Translations under genes and position numbers: made by a program
Notes under the pieces: model-generated
What the model was told of the DNA's origin: nothing
Database searches by the model: none
Seen by the model: the letters and a program-made list of their open reading frames with translations, nothing else
Shown: positions 53,394 to 62,370 of the stretch, one piece after another
Layout: every line of letters starts with the position of its first letter
Numbering within the stretch: the stretch's first letter is position 1
Assembly: GCF_041153465.1 (NCBI RefSeq)
Contig: NZ_CP154858.1
Span: 2,294,001 to 2,358,000 of the forward strand
DNA length: 64,000 nt
DNA from: Thermohahella caldifontis
GTDB taxonomy: Bacteria; Pseudomonadota; Gammaproteobacteria; Pseudomonadales; Oleiphilaceae
Reading direction: 5' to 3'

Positions 53394-53498
53394 GCGCTTG
53401 CTCCTCTTTCAGTTGAAATCGAAACACACCTGACCGGCGATAGTGTAGCCGTTTTTCTCAGGGCTTCAAGGCAGTCCAGGTGTGATACCGGATTCTCC

Positions 53499-53834
53499 CT
53501 ACACCTTGATCGGAGGCCGCCGGTTGGAACGCGGGTCATCCCAGGGCAGGCTGTCGGGATCGTACCAGCCCACGCATTCCAGTGTCGCACGCCGGGTGCG
53601 CTCGGAGAGCGTTTCCCAGATCATTTCGAAGCGTTCCAGACCCCGGGCCTGACGGCCCGCCGAACGACTCTCCAGCAGTTCGATGACCTGTGGCAGGCGC
53701 AACGCTTCGTCCAGCTGACCGGGCACAAAGACCACCTGCCCCAGCACCTTGCGCTTGTGCCGGCGCCGCCTCAGCACCTCTCGAAGCGCTCTGGCCAGTT
53801 CCAGAGCCTGATCAGGACTCAGCTCGGTGTCCAT
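53499..53834 (-). CDS. Uncharacterised small protein
   Basis: 111 residues, start MDTELSPDQALELARALREVL at 53834, inside the end of the nrtS-like gene (23-bp overlap). Helical N-terminal half with a basic patch (RRRRHKRKVLGQVVF), then LPQVIELLESRSAGRQARGLERFEMIWETLSERTRRATLECVGWYDPDSLPWDDP. Family not recognised. The overlap and order suggest it is made with NrtS. Confidence 0.6.
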   Translation of the reverse strand: MDTELSPDQALELARALREVLRRRRHKRKVLGQVVFVPGQLDEALRLPQVIELLESRSAGRQARGLERFEMIWETLSERTRRATLECVGWYDPDSLPWDDPRSNRRPPIKV

Positions 53835-54096
53835 GGTTCCTGTCTGCGGAGTGCATCGAACGATTGATCGAACGCAGCGCCCCAACCGCACCATAGGTCG
53901 CCACCAGATAGGGGACGAGATAGGTCAGCCCCACCTGAATCCAGCGCCGGGCCGTCATGGTGCCGGCCAGCATGGCATCACCGTGATTGATCAGCCCCAG
54001 CAGTGTCCCCACCACCAGCGCCACCTTCAGGGAGCGCACGACAACCGGTCGCTGACAGGCCAGCGCCAGCCATCCGGGTTGCGATGTTTCGTGCAT
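53812..54096 (-). CDS. NrtS-like nitrate/nitrite transporter
   Basis: 94-residue protein with two membrane helices: SLKVALVVGTLLGLINHGDAML and WIQVGLTYLVPYLVATYGAVGAL. The N-terminal helix with GTLLGLINHGDA and the second with TYLVPYLVATY match the small NrtS family described as nitrate/nitrite transporters in cyanobacteria and annotated widely in proteobacteria. Start 54096 follows GGAGGTGGC. No nitrate-assimilation genes are nearby, so function in this organism is an inference. Confidence 0.75.
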   Translation of the reverse strand: MHETSQPGWLALACQRPVVVRSLKVALVVGTLLGLINHGDAMLAGTMTARRWIQVGLTYLVPYLVATYGAVGALRSINRSMHSADRNHGHRAES

Positions 54097-54347
54097 GCCA
54101 CCTCCTCGTCCGATGCAAACACTCAGTGTAGCGCAAACGGTGGACGATGGGATCCACCTCACACTCATGTCAGTTGTCCGGCAGACCCTGCGCGATCCGG
54201 GAGGCATAGCCCGAATCGAAGATGGATTCCGTGATCGTTCTGCCGTATGTGCTTCCACACTGCTTCGTTGTTCATGCAGAGCGGAGAGTGTTGCCAGGTG
54301 ATGGCACAGGATGCGGATATGTGAGAGGCCCCGGCTTCGGGGCTTCG

Positions 54348-54692
54348 TCAGGCGACAGCCTTTTTTGTATTTTTACCGGCTTCTTCAGCTTTCCGGGCCT
54401 GCTCTGCTTCAGCAGAAGCCTGATTGAGCAGGCGCTTCTTTTCACACTCCACAAACCGCTGAAGGATCTGCTTCATCAGCGGCTGATAGCCCAGACCGTG
54501 AATCTTGGCCAGCTGCCTGAGATCTTCCAGGAGTGATTTCTGGATGCGTATGGAGATCATCTGAAGTCCGAGCGAATCATCCAGTGCCTCTTCATTAATG
54601 TCATTCGCGATGGCCACGAACTGCTCTTCAGCGCCGAGCTCCCGGTTTTCCCAGGCGTCCACGCTACCTTCAATCTTTTTTTGCTTGCTCAT
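54348..54692 (-). CDS. Ribbon-helix-helix antitoxin of a type II TA pair
   Basis: 114-residue protein. The central region LQMISIRIQKSLLEDLRQLAKIHGLGYQPLMKQILQRF is a CopG/BrnA-like ribbon-helix-helix DNA-binding fold. The acidic N-terminus and the Lys/Ala-rich C-terminal tail are probably disordered and one of them should bind the toxin. It lies 24 bp downstream of the toxin gene, the reversed (toxin-first) order seen in BrnTA-like pairs. Expected to repress its own operon through the palindrome at 55029. Confidence 0.8.
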   Translation of the reverse strand: MSKQKKIEGSVDAWENRELGAEEQFVAIANDINEEALDDSLGLQMISIRIQKSLLEDLRQLAKIHGLGYQPLMKQILQRFVECEKKRLLNQASAEAEQARKAEEAGKNTKKAVA

Positions 54693-54716
54693 CGTCTTGT
54701 CTCCCGCTACGGCGGA

Positions 54717-55010
54717 TTATCTGCTTTTCGCAAACTTCTCGTATATTTCTATTTCTTTTTCGTTGGCCTGATAGGCTGTTTTGATATGTGTTTCCCCATT
54801 GTCGTATTGGATGAAAACCACTTTCAATAACCTGCCCTGGTTGGTTTCCGCTACAAACCATTTCGTTGGCGGGTCCGTACGATGATTTTCGCGAGTGTCG
54901 GTCAGGAACTTGCCATCCCGGTTGGCAAAGCACTCAAGAATCTCATCTTCAGAGACGCCGTGCTTTTTCTGCAGCTTCGTTCTGATTTTCTGTGTTATGT
55001 TCAGCGTCAT
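54717..55010 (-). CDS. Type II toxin candidate, BrnT/RelE-like small protein
   Basis: 97 residues: KIRTKLQKKHGVSEDEILECFANRDGKF, RTDPPTKWFVAETNQGRLLKVVFIQYDNGETHIKTAY and a C-terminal EKEIEIYEKFAKSR. The KHGVSEDEI helix followed by a sheet with a conserved Arg/Lys (GRLLKVVFI) recalls BrnT-type RNase toxins. Close relatives are often misannotated as ADP-ribosyl-dinitrogen-reductase hydrolase. The paired ribbon-helix-helix gene makes a TA role likely. Slightly more AT-rich than its neighbours, which may mean transfer. Confidence 0.75.
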   Translation of the reverse strand: MTLNITQKIRTKLQKKHGVSEDEILECFANRDGKFLTDTRENHRTDPPTKWFVAETNQGRLLKVVFIQYDNGETHIKTAYQANEKEIEIYEKFAKSR

Positions 55011-55028
55011 GCATGTATGACCAGTCCT

Positions 55029-55054
55029 TTGTGTATATACACAATGTATATACT
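55029..55054. promoter_or_regulatory. Operator of the toxin-antitoxin operon
   Basis: A perfect 16-bp palindrome TTGTGTATATACACAA at 55029-55044 is followed by a second GTATATAC copy at 55046-55053. The pair lies 19-43 bp upstream of the toxin start, where a -10 region would be. Ribbon-helix-helix antitoxins bind repeated short palindromes of this kind to repress their own operon. Confidence 0.65.
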
Positions 55055-55090
55055 GGCATGCCCCCAGTCAAGCCAGATCGGCATGCCCCC
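55055..55090. repeat. Two direct copies of an 11-mer next to the TA operator
   Basis: GGCATGCCCCC occurs at 55055-55065 and again at 55080-55090, a 25-bp period (about 2.4 helical turns). It contains the self-complementary GGCATGCC. It might belong to the TA promoter or mark a junction of inserted DNA; nothing else supports either. Confidence 0.4.
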
Positions 55091-55160
55091 CTGTAAAACC
55101 GGGAATGCACCGGTTTCCCGGCACATTCCCGCCGCTGAAACAGACCGCCTTGCGATGACG

Positions 55161-55598
55161 TCAGATGCGTGGCTTGACCACCATGACGGACACGCGGGCG
55201 TTCTCGACCACCTTGTTGGCCACGGAGCCCAGCATCACGTCGCTGATGCGCTTGCGGTTGTGGGCCCCGATCACGATCAGGTCACAACCCGAGTCCATGC
55301 GCTCGCGGATGATCTCCTTCCAGGGCGTGCCCTCGCGAATGGCACAGGTGACTTCGAGATCCTCGGGAAACTCGCGTGCCACGAAATCCCTGAGCGTCTT
55401 TTCCAACGCCTTGCGTGCCTTGTCGAAGGCATCCTTGGGGAAGTAGGACGCCACCATGGGCATGGTAAAGCCCGGCAGGACACTGACCACGTGAACGGAT
55501 GCACCGTCCACCCTGGCCAGCTTCACCACATACTCCAGCGCCTCACGGGCAAACTGAAGTTCTTCAACATCCACCGGAAAGAGTATTTTCTTAAGCAT
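55161..55598 (-). CDS. Universal stress protein UspA-family
   Basis: 145-residue cytoplasmic protein. Start MLKKILFPVDVEELQFAREAL at 55598; it ends with the nucleotide-binding motif GAHNRKRISDVMLGSVANKVVENARVSVMVVK (G-2x-G-9x-G-S/T pattern, in part). It is the last gene of the TRAP operon and overlaps the permease gene by 8 bp. UspA proteins are often encoded with TRAP transporters, where they bind ATP and may tune uptake (as TeaD with TeaABC). Confidence 0.9.
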   Translation of the reverse strand: MLKKILFPVDVEELQFAREALEYVVKLARVDGASVHVVSVLPGFTMPMVASYFPKDAFDKARKALEKTLRDFVAREFPEDLEVTCAIREGTPWKEIIRERMDSGCDLIVIGAHNRKRISDVMLGSVANKVVENARVSVMVVKPRI

Positions 55599-58191
55599 GG
55601 GCCAGGCCCTCCTCGCGGCGCACACGCGCCTTCTGACTCATGAACACCACCAAAAGGAGCAACAATGCCGGTACGAACATCCACTGCTTGTCGGGCCGGT
55701 CAAGCTCCTGCTCCACATCCAGGATCTGCCAGTCGAAATCAATGCCTGCCTTCTGGGCCGGGCTGTCGAAGCCCACCATGTCCACCACCATGATACCGTT
55801 CTCCTCACGCAGGGTCAGGCCAATGGCTTCCAGGCGGCTCTGGCCATCCACCTTCGGTCCCAGCGGCAACGCCACAATCTTCTCGACCATATCCCCGTCC
55901 AGGGTTTCGCCCTTGACGCGCATGCGCAGGGTTGCGTTGTCCGGCAGCGCTTCCGCCACCTTGTAGATCTCCGTACTGGGCATCTGCTTGATGGGCGGAT
56001 AGATTTCATCCCACCAGAATCCCGGACGGAACAGGGTGAAGGCTACCAGCAGCAGGGCAGCCGTTTCCCACAAGCGGTTGCGGGTCATCCAGAAGCCCTG
56101 GGTTGCGGCGGCAAAGACCAGCATGGCCAGAGTGGCGCTGAGAATGGTCAGGATCAGATGGGGAATGGATTCGATCCCGATCAGCAGCAGCTCGGTGTTG
56201 AAGATGAACATGAACGGCAGGATGGCCGTCCGGATATCGTACATGAAACCCTGGATACCGGTACGGATGGGATCGCTGCCCGCCAGACCGGCTGCAGCAA
56301 AGGCCGCCAGCCCCACTGGTGGCGTATCATCCGCCAGAATCCCGAAGTAGAACACGAACAGGTGCACGGCAATCAGCGGCACGATCAGGCCATGCTGGGC
56401 TCCCAGGGTCACGATGACCGGCGCCATGAGGGTGGACACCACGATATAGTTGGCCGTGGTGGGCAGCCCCATGCCCAGGATCAGGGAGATACCGGCGGTG
56501 AACAGCAGCATGAGGATCAGACTGCCACCGGAAATGAACTCCACAAACTCGGTCATGACCAGCCCGATGCCGGTCAGGGTGACAGTACCGACCACGATAC
56601 CGGCTGCTGCAGTGGCCACGCCAATGCCGATCATGTTGCGGGAGCCGGAGACCATGCCTTCCGTGAAATCGTTGAAGCCTTCCTTCAGGGTCTCGGACAG
56701 GGACCGGGTTTCGCCCCGGAAATAAGCCAGCAGGGGCCGCTGGGTCAGCACCACGAAGATCAGGAATACCGTGGCCCAGAATGCCGAGAGTCCGGGCGAG
56801 AAGCGCTCCACCACCAGACACCAGACCAGCGCCACGATGGGCAGCAGGTAGTGCAGACCCGCCAGAATCGTCGGCCCGGCCTCGGGCATCTCCGTCAGTT
56901 CCGCCTCGGCATCTTCGATTTTCAGCGGCGGTGTCTTGGCTGCCACCCGCACCAGGGCAATGTAGGCCACGATGGTCAGGGCGGCAATGATCCAGGTGGC
57001 TGCGTCGCCAAAGACATCCTTGGTCCAGCCGATCCCGTAATAAACGATGGCGGCGATCACTGCAAGCAGCAGGAAACTGCCCACGAAGGCCATCAGGCTC
57101 TGGGCCAGGGTGCGCTCGGTGCGGCGCGGCAGCCCCTGCATGCCGGCCTTCACGGCCTCCAGATGCACGATGTAGAACAGGGCAATGTAGGAAATCAGCG
57201 CCGGCAGGATGGCATGCTGAATCACTTCCACATAGGACACCCCCACATACTCCACCATCAGGAAGGCCGCGGCCCCCATGATGGGCGGGGTAAGCTGGCC
57301 GTTGGTGGAGGCAGCCACTTCCACGGCTCCGGCCTTGTAGCCCGGGAAACCGACTCGTTTCATGAGCGGAATGGTAAAGGTTCCCGTCGTGACCACATTG
57401 GCGATGGAGGAACCGGAAACCAGCCCGGAAAGACCGGAAGCCACCACCGACGCCTTGGCCGGTCCGCCACGCATGTGGCCGAGCAGGGAGAATGCCACCT
57501 GGATGAACCAGTTGCCGGCCCCCGCCTTGTCCAGCAGGGCACCAAAGAGCACGAACAAGAAAACGAAGCTGGTGGAGACCCCCAGCGCCACACCAAACAC
57601 CCCTTCCGTGGTCAGCCACTGATGGCCGATGGTCTTGGTTAGACTGGCCCCCTTGTGGGCAATCACATCCGGCATCATCTGGCCACCGAAGGTATAGAAC
57701 AGGAACAGGGCCGCCACCACCATCAGGGGCGGTCCCAGTGCACGGCGGGTGGCTTCCAGCAGCAGCAGCATGCCGGCAGCGCCCACCGCGATATCAAAAT
57801 CGGTAAAACTGCCGGAACGGCCGGCCAGCTCGTCGTAAAACAGGTACAGATAGGAGGCGGCGAAAGCGCCAGCCAGTGCCAGCACCCAGTCGATCACCGG
57901 AATGTGGTCTCGGGGTGACTTTTTGAATGCCGGGTAAGCGGTATAGGTCAGAAACAGGGCAAATGCCAGGTGAATGGCCCGGGCCTGGGTGTCATTGAGC
58001 ACCAGAATGTCAAACACGAACGGCAGGGGCGAGGCATACCAGAGCTGAAAGCAGGCCCACAGGAACGGAACGATCCATAGGATCTTGCCGGGAATGCCTT
58101 TCGGATTGCGCGCACCGGTATCGGACTGGGCAACCAGTTCCTGAACATCAATTGCAGGTGCGGATGACGTGTTGCGGGATGATTCGCTCAT
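55591..58191 (-). CDS. Fused TRAP transporter permease (4TM/12TM) with C-terminal extension
   Basis: 866-residue fused small-plus-large permease of the TAXI-type TRAP family. N-terminal DctQ-like four helices (about residues 35-150) are followed by the DctM-like part: SGLSGLVSGSSIANVVTTGTFTIPLMK, AASTNGQLTPPIMGAAAFLMVEYVGVSY, LGMGLPTTANYIVV and ILADDTPPVGLAAFAAAGLAGSDP. The last ~180 residues add helices and a PDZ-like domain (DMVGFDSPAQKAGIDFDWQILDVEQ) and a final membrane helix, the DUF3394 extension. Works with the TAXI protein upstream. Substrate unknown, probably an organic acid. Confidence 0.93.
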   Translation of the reverse strand: MSESSRNTSSAPAIDVQELVAQSDTGARNPKGIPGKILWIVPFLWACFQLWYASPLPFVFDILVLNDTQARAIHLAFALFLTYTAYPAFKKSPRDHIPVIDWVLALAGAFAASYLYLFYDELAGRSGSFTDFDIAVGAAGMLLLLEATRRALGPPLMVVAALFLFYTFGGQMMPDVIAHKGASLTKTIGHQWLTTEGVFGVALGVSTSFVFLFVLFGALLDKAGAGNWFIQVAFSLLGHMRGGPAKASVVASGLSGLVSGSSIANVVTTGTFTIPLMKRVGFPGYKAGAVEVAASTNGQLTPPIMGAAAFLMVEYVGVSYVEVIQHAILPALISYIALFYIVHLEAVKAGMQGLPRRTERTLAQSLMAFVGSFLLLAVIAAIVYYGIGWTKDVFGDAATWIIAALTIVAYIALVRVAAKTPPLKIEDAEAELTEMPEAGPTILAGLHYLLPIVALVWCLVVERFSPGLSAFWATVFLIFVVLTQRPLLAYFRGETRSLSETLKEGFNDFTEGMVSGSRNMIGIGVATAAAGIVVGTVTLTGIGLVMTEFVEFISGGSLILMLLFTAGISLILGMGLPTTANYIVVSTLMAPVIVTLGAQHGLIVPLIAVHLFVFYFGILADDTPPVGLAAFAAAGLAGSDPIRTGIQGFMYDIRTAILPFMFIFNTELLLIGIESIPHLILTILSATLAMLVFAAATQGFWMTRNRLWETAALLLVAFTLFRPGFWWDEIYPPIKQMPSTEIYKVAEALPDNATLRMRVKGETLDGDMVEKIVALPLGPKVDGQSRLEAIGLTLREENGIMVVDMVGFDSPAQKAGIDFDWQILDVEQELDRPDKQWMFVPALLLLLVVFMSQKARVRREEGLAHA

Positions 58192-58284
58192 CGTCGGATT
58201 CGCTCTTCTGACTGAACGGGACTGCCCCGGGCAGGCCGGGGCAGACGTGAAAGGAATGAATCCCCGGCAAAGCCGGGGCGGCCA

Positions 58285-59265
58285 TTACATCAGGCCGGCT
58301 TCCTTGTAGTACTTGATGGCACCCTTGTGCAGCGGTGCGGACAGGCCGTCTTTGATCATCTCTTCCTTCTTCAGGTTGGCGAAGGCCGGGTGCAGCTTCT
58401 TGAACTGCTCGAAGTTCTCGAAAACCGCCTTGACCACGTTGTACACCACATCCTCGGGCACATCCGCAGAAGTCACGAAGGTGGCGCCCACACCAAAGGT
58501 CTTCACATCACGATCCGTACCCCGGTACATGCCTGCCGGAATGGTGGCATAGCGGTAGTACGCGTTCTCTTTCACCAGCTTGTCGATCACCGGACCGGTC
58601 ACATCCACCAGCACCGCATCACAGGACGTGGTGGCTTCCTTGATGGAACCGCTCGGATGACCCACGGTGAAGACAATGGCATCCACCTTGTTGTCACACA
58701 GCGCCTTGGACTGTTCTGCGGACTTGAGCTCGGAAGCCAGTTTGAAGTCGTTGAGCGTCCAGCCCTTGGCGTTCATGACCACTTCCATGGTGCCACGCTG
58801 GCCGGAACCCGGGTTGCCGATGTTGACACGCTTGCCCTTCAGGTCGTCAAAGTGCTTGATGCCGCTGTCGGCACGGGCCACGACGGTGAACGGCTCCGGG
58901 TGAACGGAGAACAGGGCACGCAGCTTCTTGTTCGGGCCCACATCCTTGAACTTGCTGGTGCCGTGGTAGGCGTGATACTGCCAGTCGGACTGGGCCACAC
59001 CCATGTCCAGCTCGCCTTCACGGATGGCGTTCAGGTTGTAGATGGAACCGCCGGTGGACTCCACGGAACAGCGGATGCCGTGCTCCTTGCGGGTCTTGTT
59101 GACCAGACGGCAGATGGCGCCACCCGTGGGGTAGTAAACCCCGGTCACCCCACCGGTTCCGATGGTCACGAACTTCTGTTCTGCCGCAGTGGCTGATCCG
59201 GCACCCAGTCCGGCAAGTGTCAGTCCGGCCGTCAGGACGGCGCTGGCAAAGTGCTTCAGTTTCAT
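58285..59265 (-). CDS. TAXI-family TRAP transporter substrate-binding protein
   Basis: 326-residue exported binding protein. Signal peptide MKLKHFASAVLTAGLTLAGLGAGSATA, then the TAXI hallmark KFVTIGTGGVTGVYYPTGGAICRLVNKTRKEHGIRCSVESTGGSIYNLNAI, DMGVAQSDWQYHAYHG and RVNIGNPGSGQRGTMEVVM. One Cys pair (CRLV/IRCSVE) is near the N-terminus. 93 bp ahead of the fused permease gene. TAXI proteins bind glutamate, other acids or unknown ligands. Confidence 0.94.
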   Translation of the reverse strand: MKLKHFASAVLTAGLTLAGLGAGSATAAEQKFVTIGTGGVTGVYYPTGGAICRLVNKTRKEHGIRCSVESTGGSIYNLNAIREGELDMGVAQSDWQYHAYHGTSKFKDVGPNKKLRALFSVHPEPFTVVARADSGIKHFDDLKGKRVNIGNPGSGQRGTMEVVMNAKGWTLNDFKLASELKSAEQSKALCDNKVDAIVFTVGHPSGSIKEATTSCDAVLVDVTGPVIDKLVKENAYYRYATIPAGMYRGTDRDVKTFGVGATFVTSADVPEDVVYNVVKAVFENFEQFKKLHPAFANLKKEEMIKDGLSAPLHKGAIKYYKEAGLM

Positions 59266-59376
59266 TGTGCTTCTCCTCGTTGTTGTTGTCGCTCAGATCG
59301 ACAAGGTGTTCTCCGTCTGTGTCCCACGACACAGCTGAAGACGCCAATGCACAGTCCTGCCAGCCCCGCCCCTTCT

Positions 59377-60192
59377 CTAGCGACCCCGGTACTCGGGTGC
59401 GCGCTTTTCGAGGAAAGCGGTCACTGCCTCCAGATGGTCGGCAGTGTTGTGGCTGATCCCCTGCAGGACCGCGCAATAATCCAGAAAATCCTCCAGTTCC
59501 ATCCGCCGGGCCTTTTGCATCAGGCGCTTGCTGTAGCGCACCGCGTGCGGCGGCTTGCCGGCAATGGTCCGGGCCAGTTCCAGGGCACCGTCCATCAGGC
59601 GGCCATCCGGCAGCACCTGAAGGACCAGCCCGAGCGCCCGGGCTTCCCGGGCGTCAATGACCCGCCCGGTAAATGTGAGTTCCGCTGCTGCCTGATAGCC
59701 GATGACACGCTGCAGCAGCCAGGCGCCCCCGTCCCCGGGAATGATGCCCAGATTGACAAACGTCTCGCCGAAGCGGGCGCTTTCCGCCGCCAGCCTCAGG
59801 TCGCACATGCAGGCCAGATCCAGTCCGGCACCAATGGCCGGGCCGTTGACCGCCGCAATGGCCGGCACTTCCAGCCTGAGCATGGCCAGCGGGATGCGCT
59901 GAATGCCCTGCCGGTAACGGCGTTCCAGTTCCGCCACATCCCCGGCAAAGTCGCCGCTGCGGGCCTGCATGTCCTTGATGTTGCCTCCGGCGCTGAACGC
60001 CTTGCCGGCGCCGGTCAGCACCAGTACGGAGACCTCCGGCGTGGCATTGATCCAGCTCACCGTGCGCTCGATGTCGTCGATCAGCGCCGTACCGGTCAGT
60101 GCGTTACGCACGTCATCCCGGTTCAGTGTCAGCACGGCCACCCGGTCATTCAGCGTCAGGGTGGCATCGGTCAATTCGGGCAAAGCAGGCAT
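59377..60192 (-). CDS. Enoyl-CoA hydratase/isomerase family protein (first)
   Basis: 271-residue crotonase-fold enzyme. Oxyanion-hole segments GAGKAFSAGGNIKDMQ and NGPAIGAGLDLACMCDLRLAAESARFGETFVNLGIIPGDGGAWLL, the latter with Glu in the catalytic region and a Gly-rich loop. Starts right after the CoA-ligase stop. It probably hydrates or isomerises the acyl-CoA made by that ligase. Distinct from the second crotonase in the operon (about 30% similar by eye), so the two likely act on successive intermediates. Confidence 0.9.
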   Translation of the reverse strand: MPALPELTDATLTLNDRVAVLTLNRDDVRNALTGTALIDDIERTVSWINATPEVSVLVLTGAGKAFSAGGNIKDMQARSGDFAGDVAELERRYRQGIQRIPLAMLRLEVPAIAAVNGPAIGAGLDLACMCDLRLAAESARFGETFVNLGIIPGDGGAWLLQRVIGYQAAAELTFTGRVIDAREARALGLVLQVLPDGRLMDGALELARTIAGKPPHAVRYSKRLMQKARRMELEDFLDYCAVLQGISHNTADHLEAVTAFLEKRAPEYRGR

Positions 60193-62367
60193 TCAGGCGA
60201 CCTCTCCTTTCAGTGTGACGTGATTCTCAGTGATCACAATACGGGCATCTACGACCGCCAAACCTTCAGCGTAGACACGAACCGGGTTCAGATCCAGCTC
60301 GGCAATCTCCGGATGTGCCTGACACATACGGGATATCCGCAACATCAGCGCCACCAGCGCCTTCTTGTCCACCGGCGGCTGACCGCGCACGCCGTCCAGC
60401 AGTGCCGAAGCACGGAGACTGCCGAGCAGCTCCCACGCGTCAGATGCGGTCAGCGGCAGTGCCCGGAAGGCCACATCTTTCAGCACCTCCACATGAATGC
60501 CGCCCAGGCCGAACATGAGTACGGGGCCGAACTGGGGATCGCGGGTCACACCCAGAATCACCTCAAGCCCGTCCGGCACCATCGGAGTGATCAGCACCCC
60601 CGTCAGGCGCGCGTCCGGCCGGTAACGCTGTGCGGCAGCCATGATCCGGTGCCAGGCCTCGCGCAGGCCGTCCTCGCCCTGCACATTGAGCACCACGCCC
60701 CCGGCATCGGACTTGTGCAGAATGTCCGGCGAAACCAGCTTGACCGCCAGCGGGCCGGCCGGCAGCCGGGGCATGAGCGCCGGCAGGGCATCCACATCCG
60801 TGAGCAGGAAGTGGGGCGGCATGGGCACACCGCAGTCCGCCAGCAACCGGCGCGCTTCGTGTTCGTAGAGTGCCGTGCGCCCCTCGGCCCGGGCCTGCGC
60901 GAACAGGCGATGCTGCGCCTGGTCCGCATGGAATGGCACGACCTGCCCCGTCAGGTCCTCGGTTGCCTCCTGCCGGACAAGAAAGGCGCCATACTGACCG
61001 AGCGCGGCAAAGACCGTGATCGCCCGGTCCAGGGAGTTGTACACCGGGATGCCCTGTGCCTGCAGGGTTTCCAGCGGTTCGGGCCTGAAGTCCGCATAGA
61101 CGCTGTGAACCAGCAGGGGCTTGCCCGCCTCCGAAGCCAGCGCGGCCAGACGACGGGCCGTGTCCAGTTCCTCATCCCGCAGACTGGCATCAAAGCGCAG
61201 GTGATAACCGCCGAACAATCCCACCAGCAGCAGACCATCCACTCCCGGATCGTTCAGCAGGCAGGCTGCGGCGTCGGCAAACAGCGCCGGCGCCGCGTCC
61301 GTGGCCCCGGCCACATCCACCGGATTGCCCACCGCCGCCTGAGCGCCCAGCAGTGTGCGCAGGGTGGCCTCTGTGTCCGGCTGCAGGGTCGCCAGGGTCA
61401 GGCCCGCATCCACCAGCCCGTCAGCGGCGATGGTGGCATGACCGCCCCCGTCCGCCAGCACGGCCACGCGCTGTCCGGCCAGTGCCGGCTGACGTGCCAG
61501 AGCGTCCGCCACATCCAGCACCCGGTCGGACTGCTCGACCACCACCACACCGGCCTGACGCAACACCTGCTGACTGAGCCGGAAATCCCCCGCCAGCGCA
61601 CCGGTGTGGGAGCGCGCTGCCCGCTGCCCCTGCTGTGTGCGGCCGGACTTGTACAGCACCACCGGCTTCACCGGCGTGAGGCGCCGGGCCGCCTCCAGAA
61701 AGGCGCGGCCATTCTTCAGGCCCTCCACATAGGCCAGCACCACACTGGTCTGCGGGTCATCCCGGAAGTATTCCAGATACTCGTGAAAGCCCACTTCCGC
61801 TTCGTTACCCACCCCCACATAGGTGCTGAAACCCAACCAGGGCCGCGCCAGGGCTTCCGTCACCCAGGTCAGCGCCATGTTCCCGGACTGGGACAGCAAA
61901 CCGATTCGCCCCAGCGGCAGGCGCTCGTATCCCACCAGATTGAGCCCCGTGGTGGCATTGAAGCTGCCCGAGGTGTTGGGGCCGATCACCCGGATGCCCC
62001 AGCGCCGGGCCGCCGCCACCATGTCAGCTTCCAGTTGCCTGCCCGCCTCGCCACTTTCCCCGAAGCCACCGGCAAGCACCACGGCACCGCGGATACCCTT
62101 GCGACCACAGGCATCCACCAGGGCCGGAACCGTCTGCGCCGGGGTGCAGATCAGGGCCAGATCGGTGGCATGGGGCAATGCCTCCACGCTGGGATAGCAG
62201 GTCACGCCCAGCACCTCCCCTCCCTTTGGGTTCACCCCCAGTATCTCGCCGGCAAAGCCCGCCTCCCTGAGCTTGCGGATGGCCTGATAGCCACGCTTGA
62301 CCGGGCTGTTGGATGCGCCGACGATGACGATGGAGCGCGGATTGAGTACGGGATCCAGTGCAGACAT
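60193..62367 (-). CDS. ADP-forming acyl-CoA ligase (acetate-CoA ligase family)
   Basis: 724-residue single-chain NDP-forming acyl-CoA synthetase: acid + CoA + ATP to acyl-CoA + ADP + Pi. The N-terminal CoA-binding domain has LNPRSIVIVGASNSPVKRGYQAIRKL and VNPKGGEVLGVTCYPSVEAL; the second domain has IGPNTSGSFNATTGLN, SQSGNMALTW and the phospho-His in ARSHTGALAGD (about residue 256). A C-terminal ATP-grasp domain carries AVKLVSPDILHKSDAGGVVLNV. It lies between two crotonases and behind an RpiR regulator, so it likely activates the acid brought in by the TAXI-TRAP system. Related feruloyl-CoA and pimeloyl-CoA synthetases exist; substrate not clear. Confidence 0.92.
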   Translation of the reverse strand: MSALDPVLNPRSIVIVGASNSPVKRGYQAIRKLREAGFAGEILGVNPKGGEVLGVTCYPSVEALPHATDLALICTPAQTVPALVDACGRKGIRGAVVLAGGFGESGEAGRQLEADMVAAARRWGIRVIGPNTSGSFNATTGLNLVGYERLPLGRIGLLSQSGNMALTWVTEALARPWLGFSTYVGVGNEAEVGFHEYLEYFRDDPQTSVVLAYVEGLKNGRAFLEAARRLTPVKPVVLYKSGRTQQGQRAARSHTGALAGDFRLSQQVLRQAGVVVVEQSDRVLDVADALARQPALAGQRVAVLADGGGHATIAADGLVDAGLTLATLQPDTEATLRTLLGAQAAVGNPVDVAGATDAAPALFADAAACLLNDPGVDGLLLVGLFGGYHLRFDASLRDEELDTARRLAALASEAGKPLLVHSVYADFRPEPLETLQAQGIPVYNSLDRAITVFAALGQYGAFLVRQEATEDLTGQVVPFHADQAQHRLFAQARAEGRTALYEHEARRLLADCGVPMPPHFLLTDVDALPALMPRLPAGPLAVKLVSPDILHKSDAGGVVLNVQGEDGLREAWHRIMAAAQRYRPDARLTGVLITPMVPDGLEVILGVTRDPQFGPVLMFGLGGIHVEVLKDVAFRALPLTASDAWELLGSLRASALLDGVRGQPPVDKKALVALMLRISRMCQAHPEIAELDLNPVRVYAEGLAVVDARIVITENHVTLKGEVA

Positions 62368-62370
62368 GTT

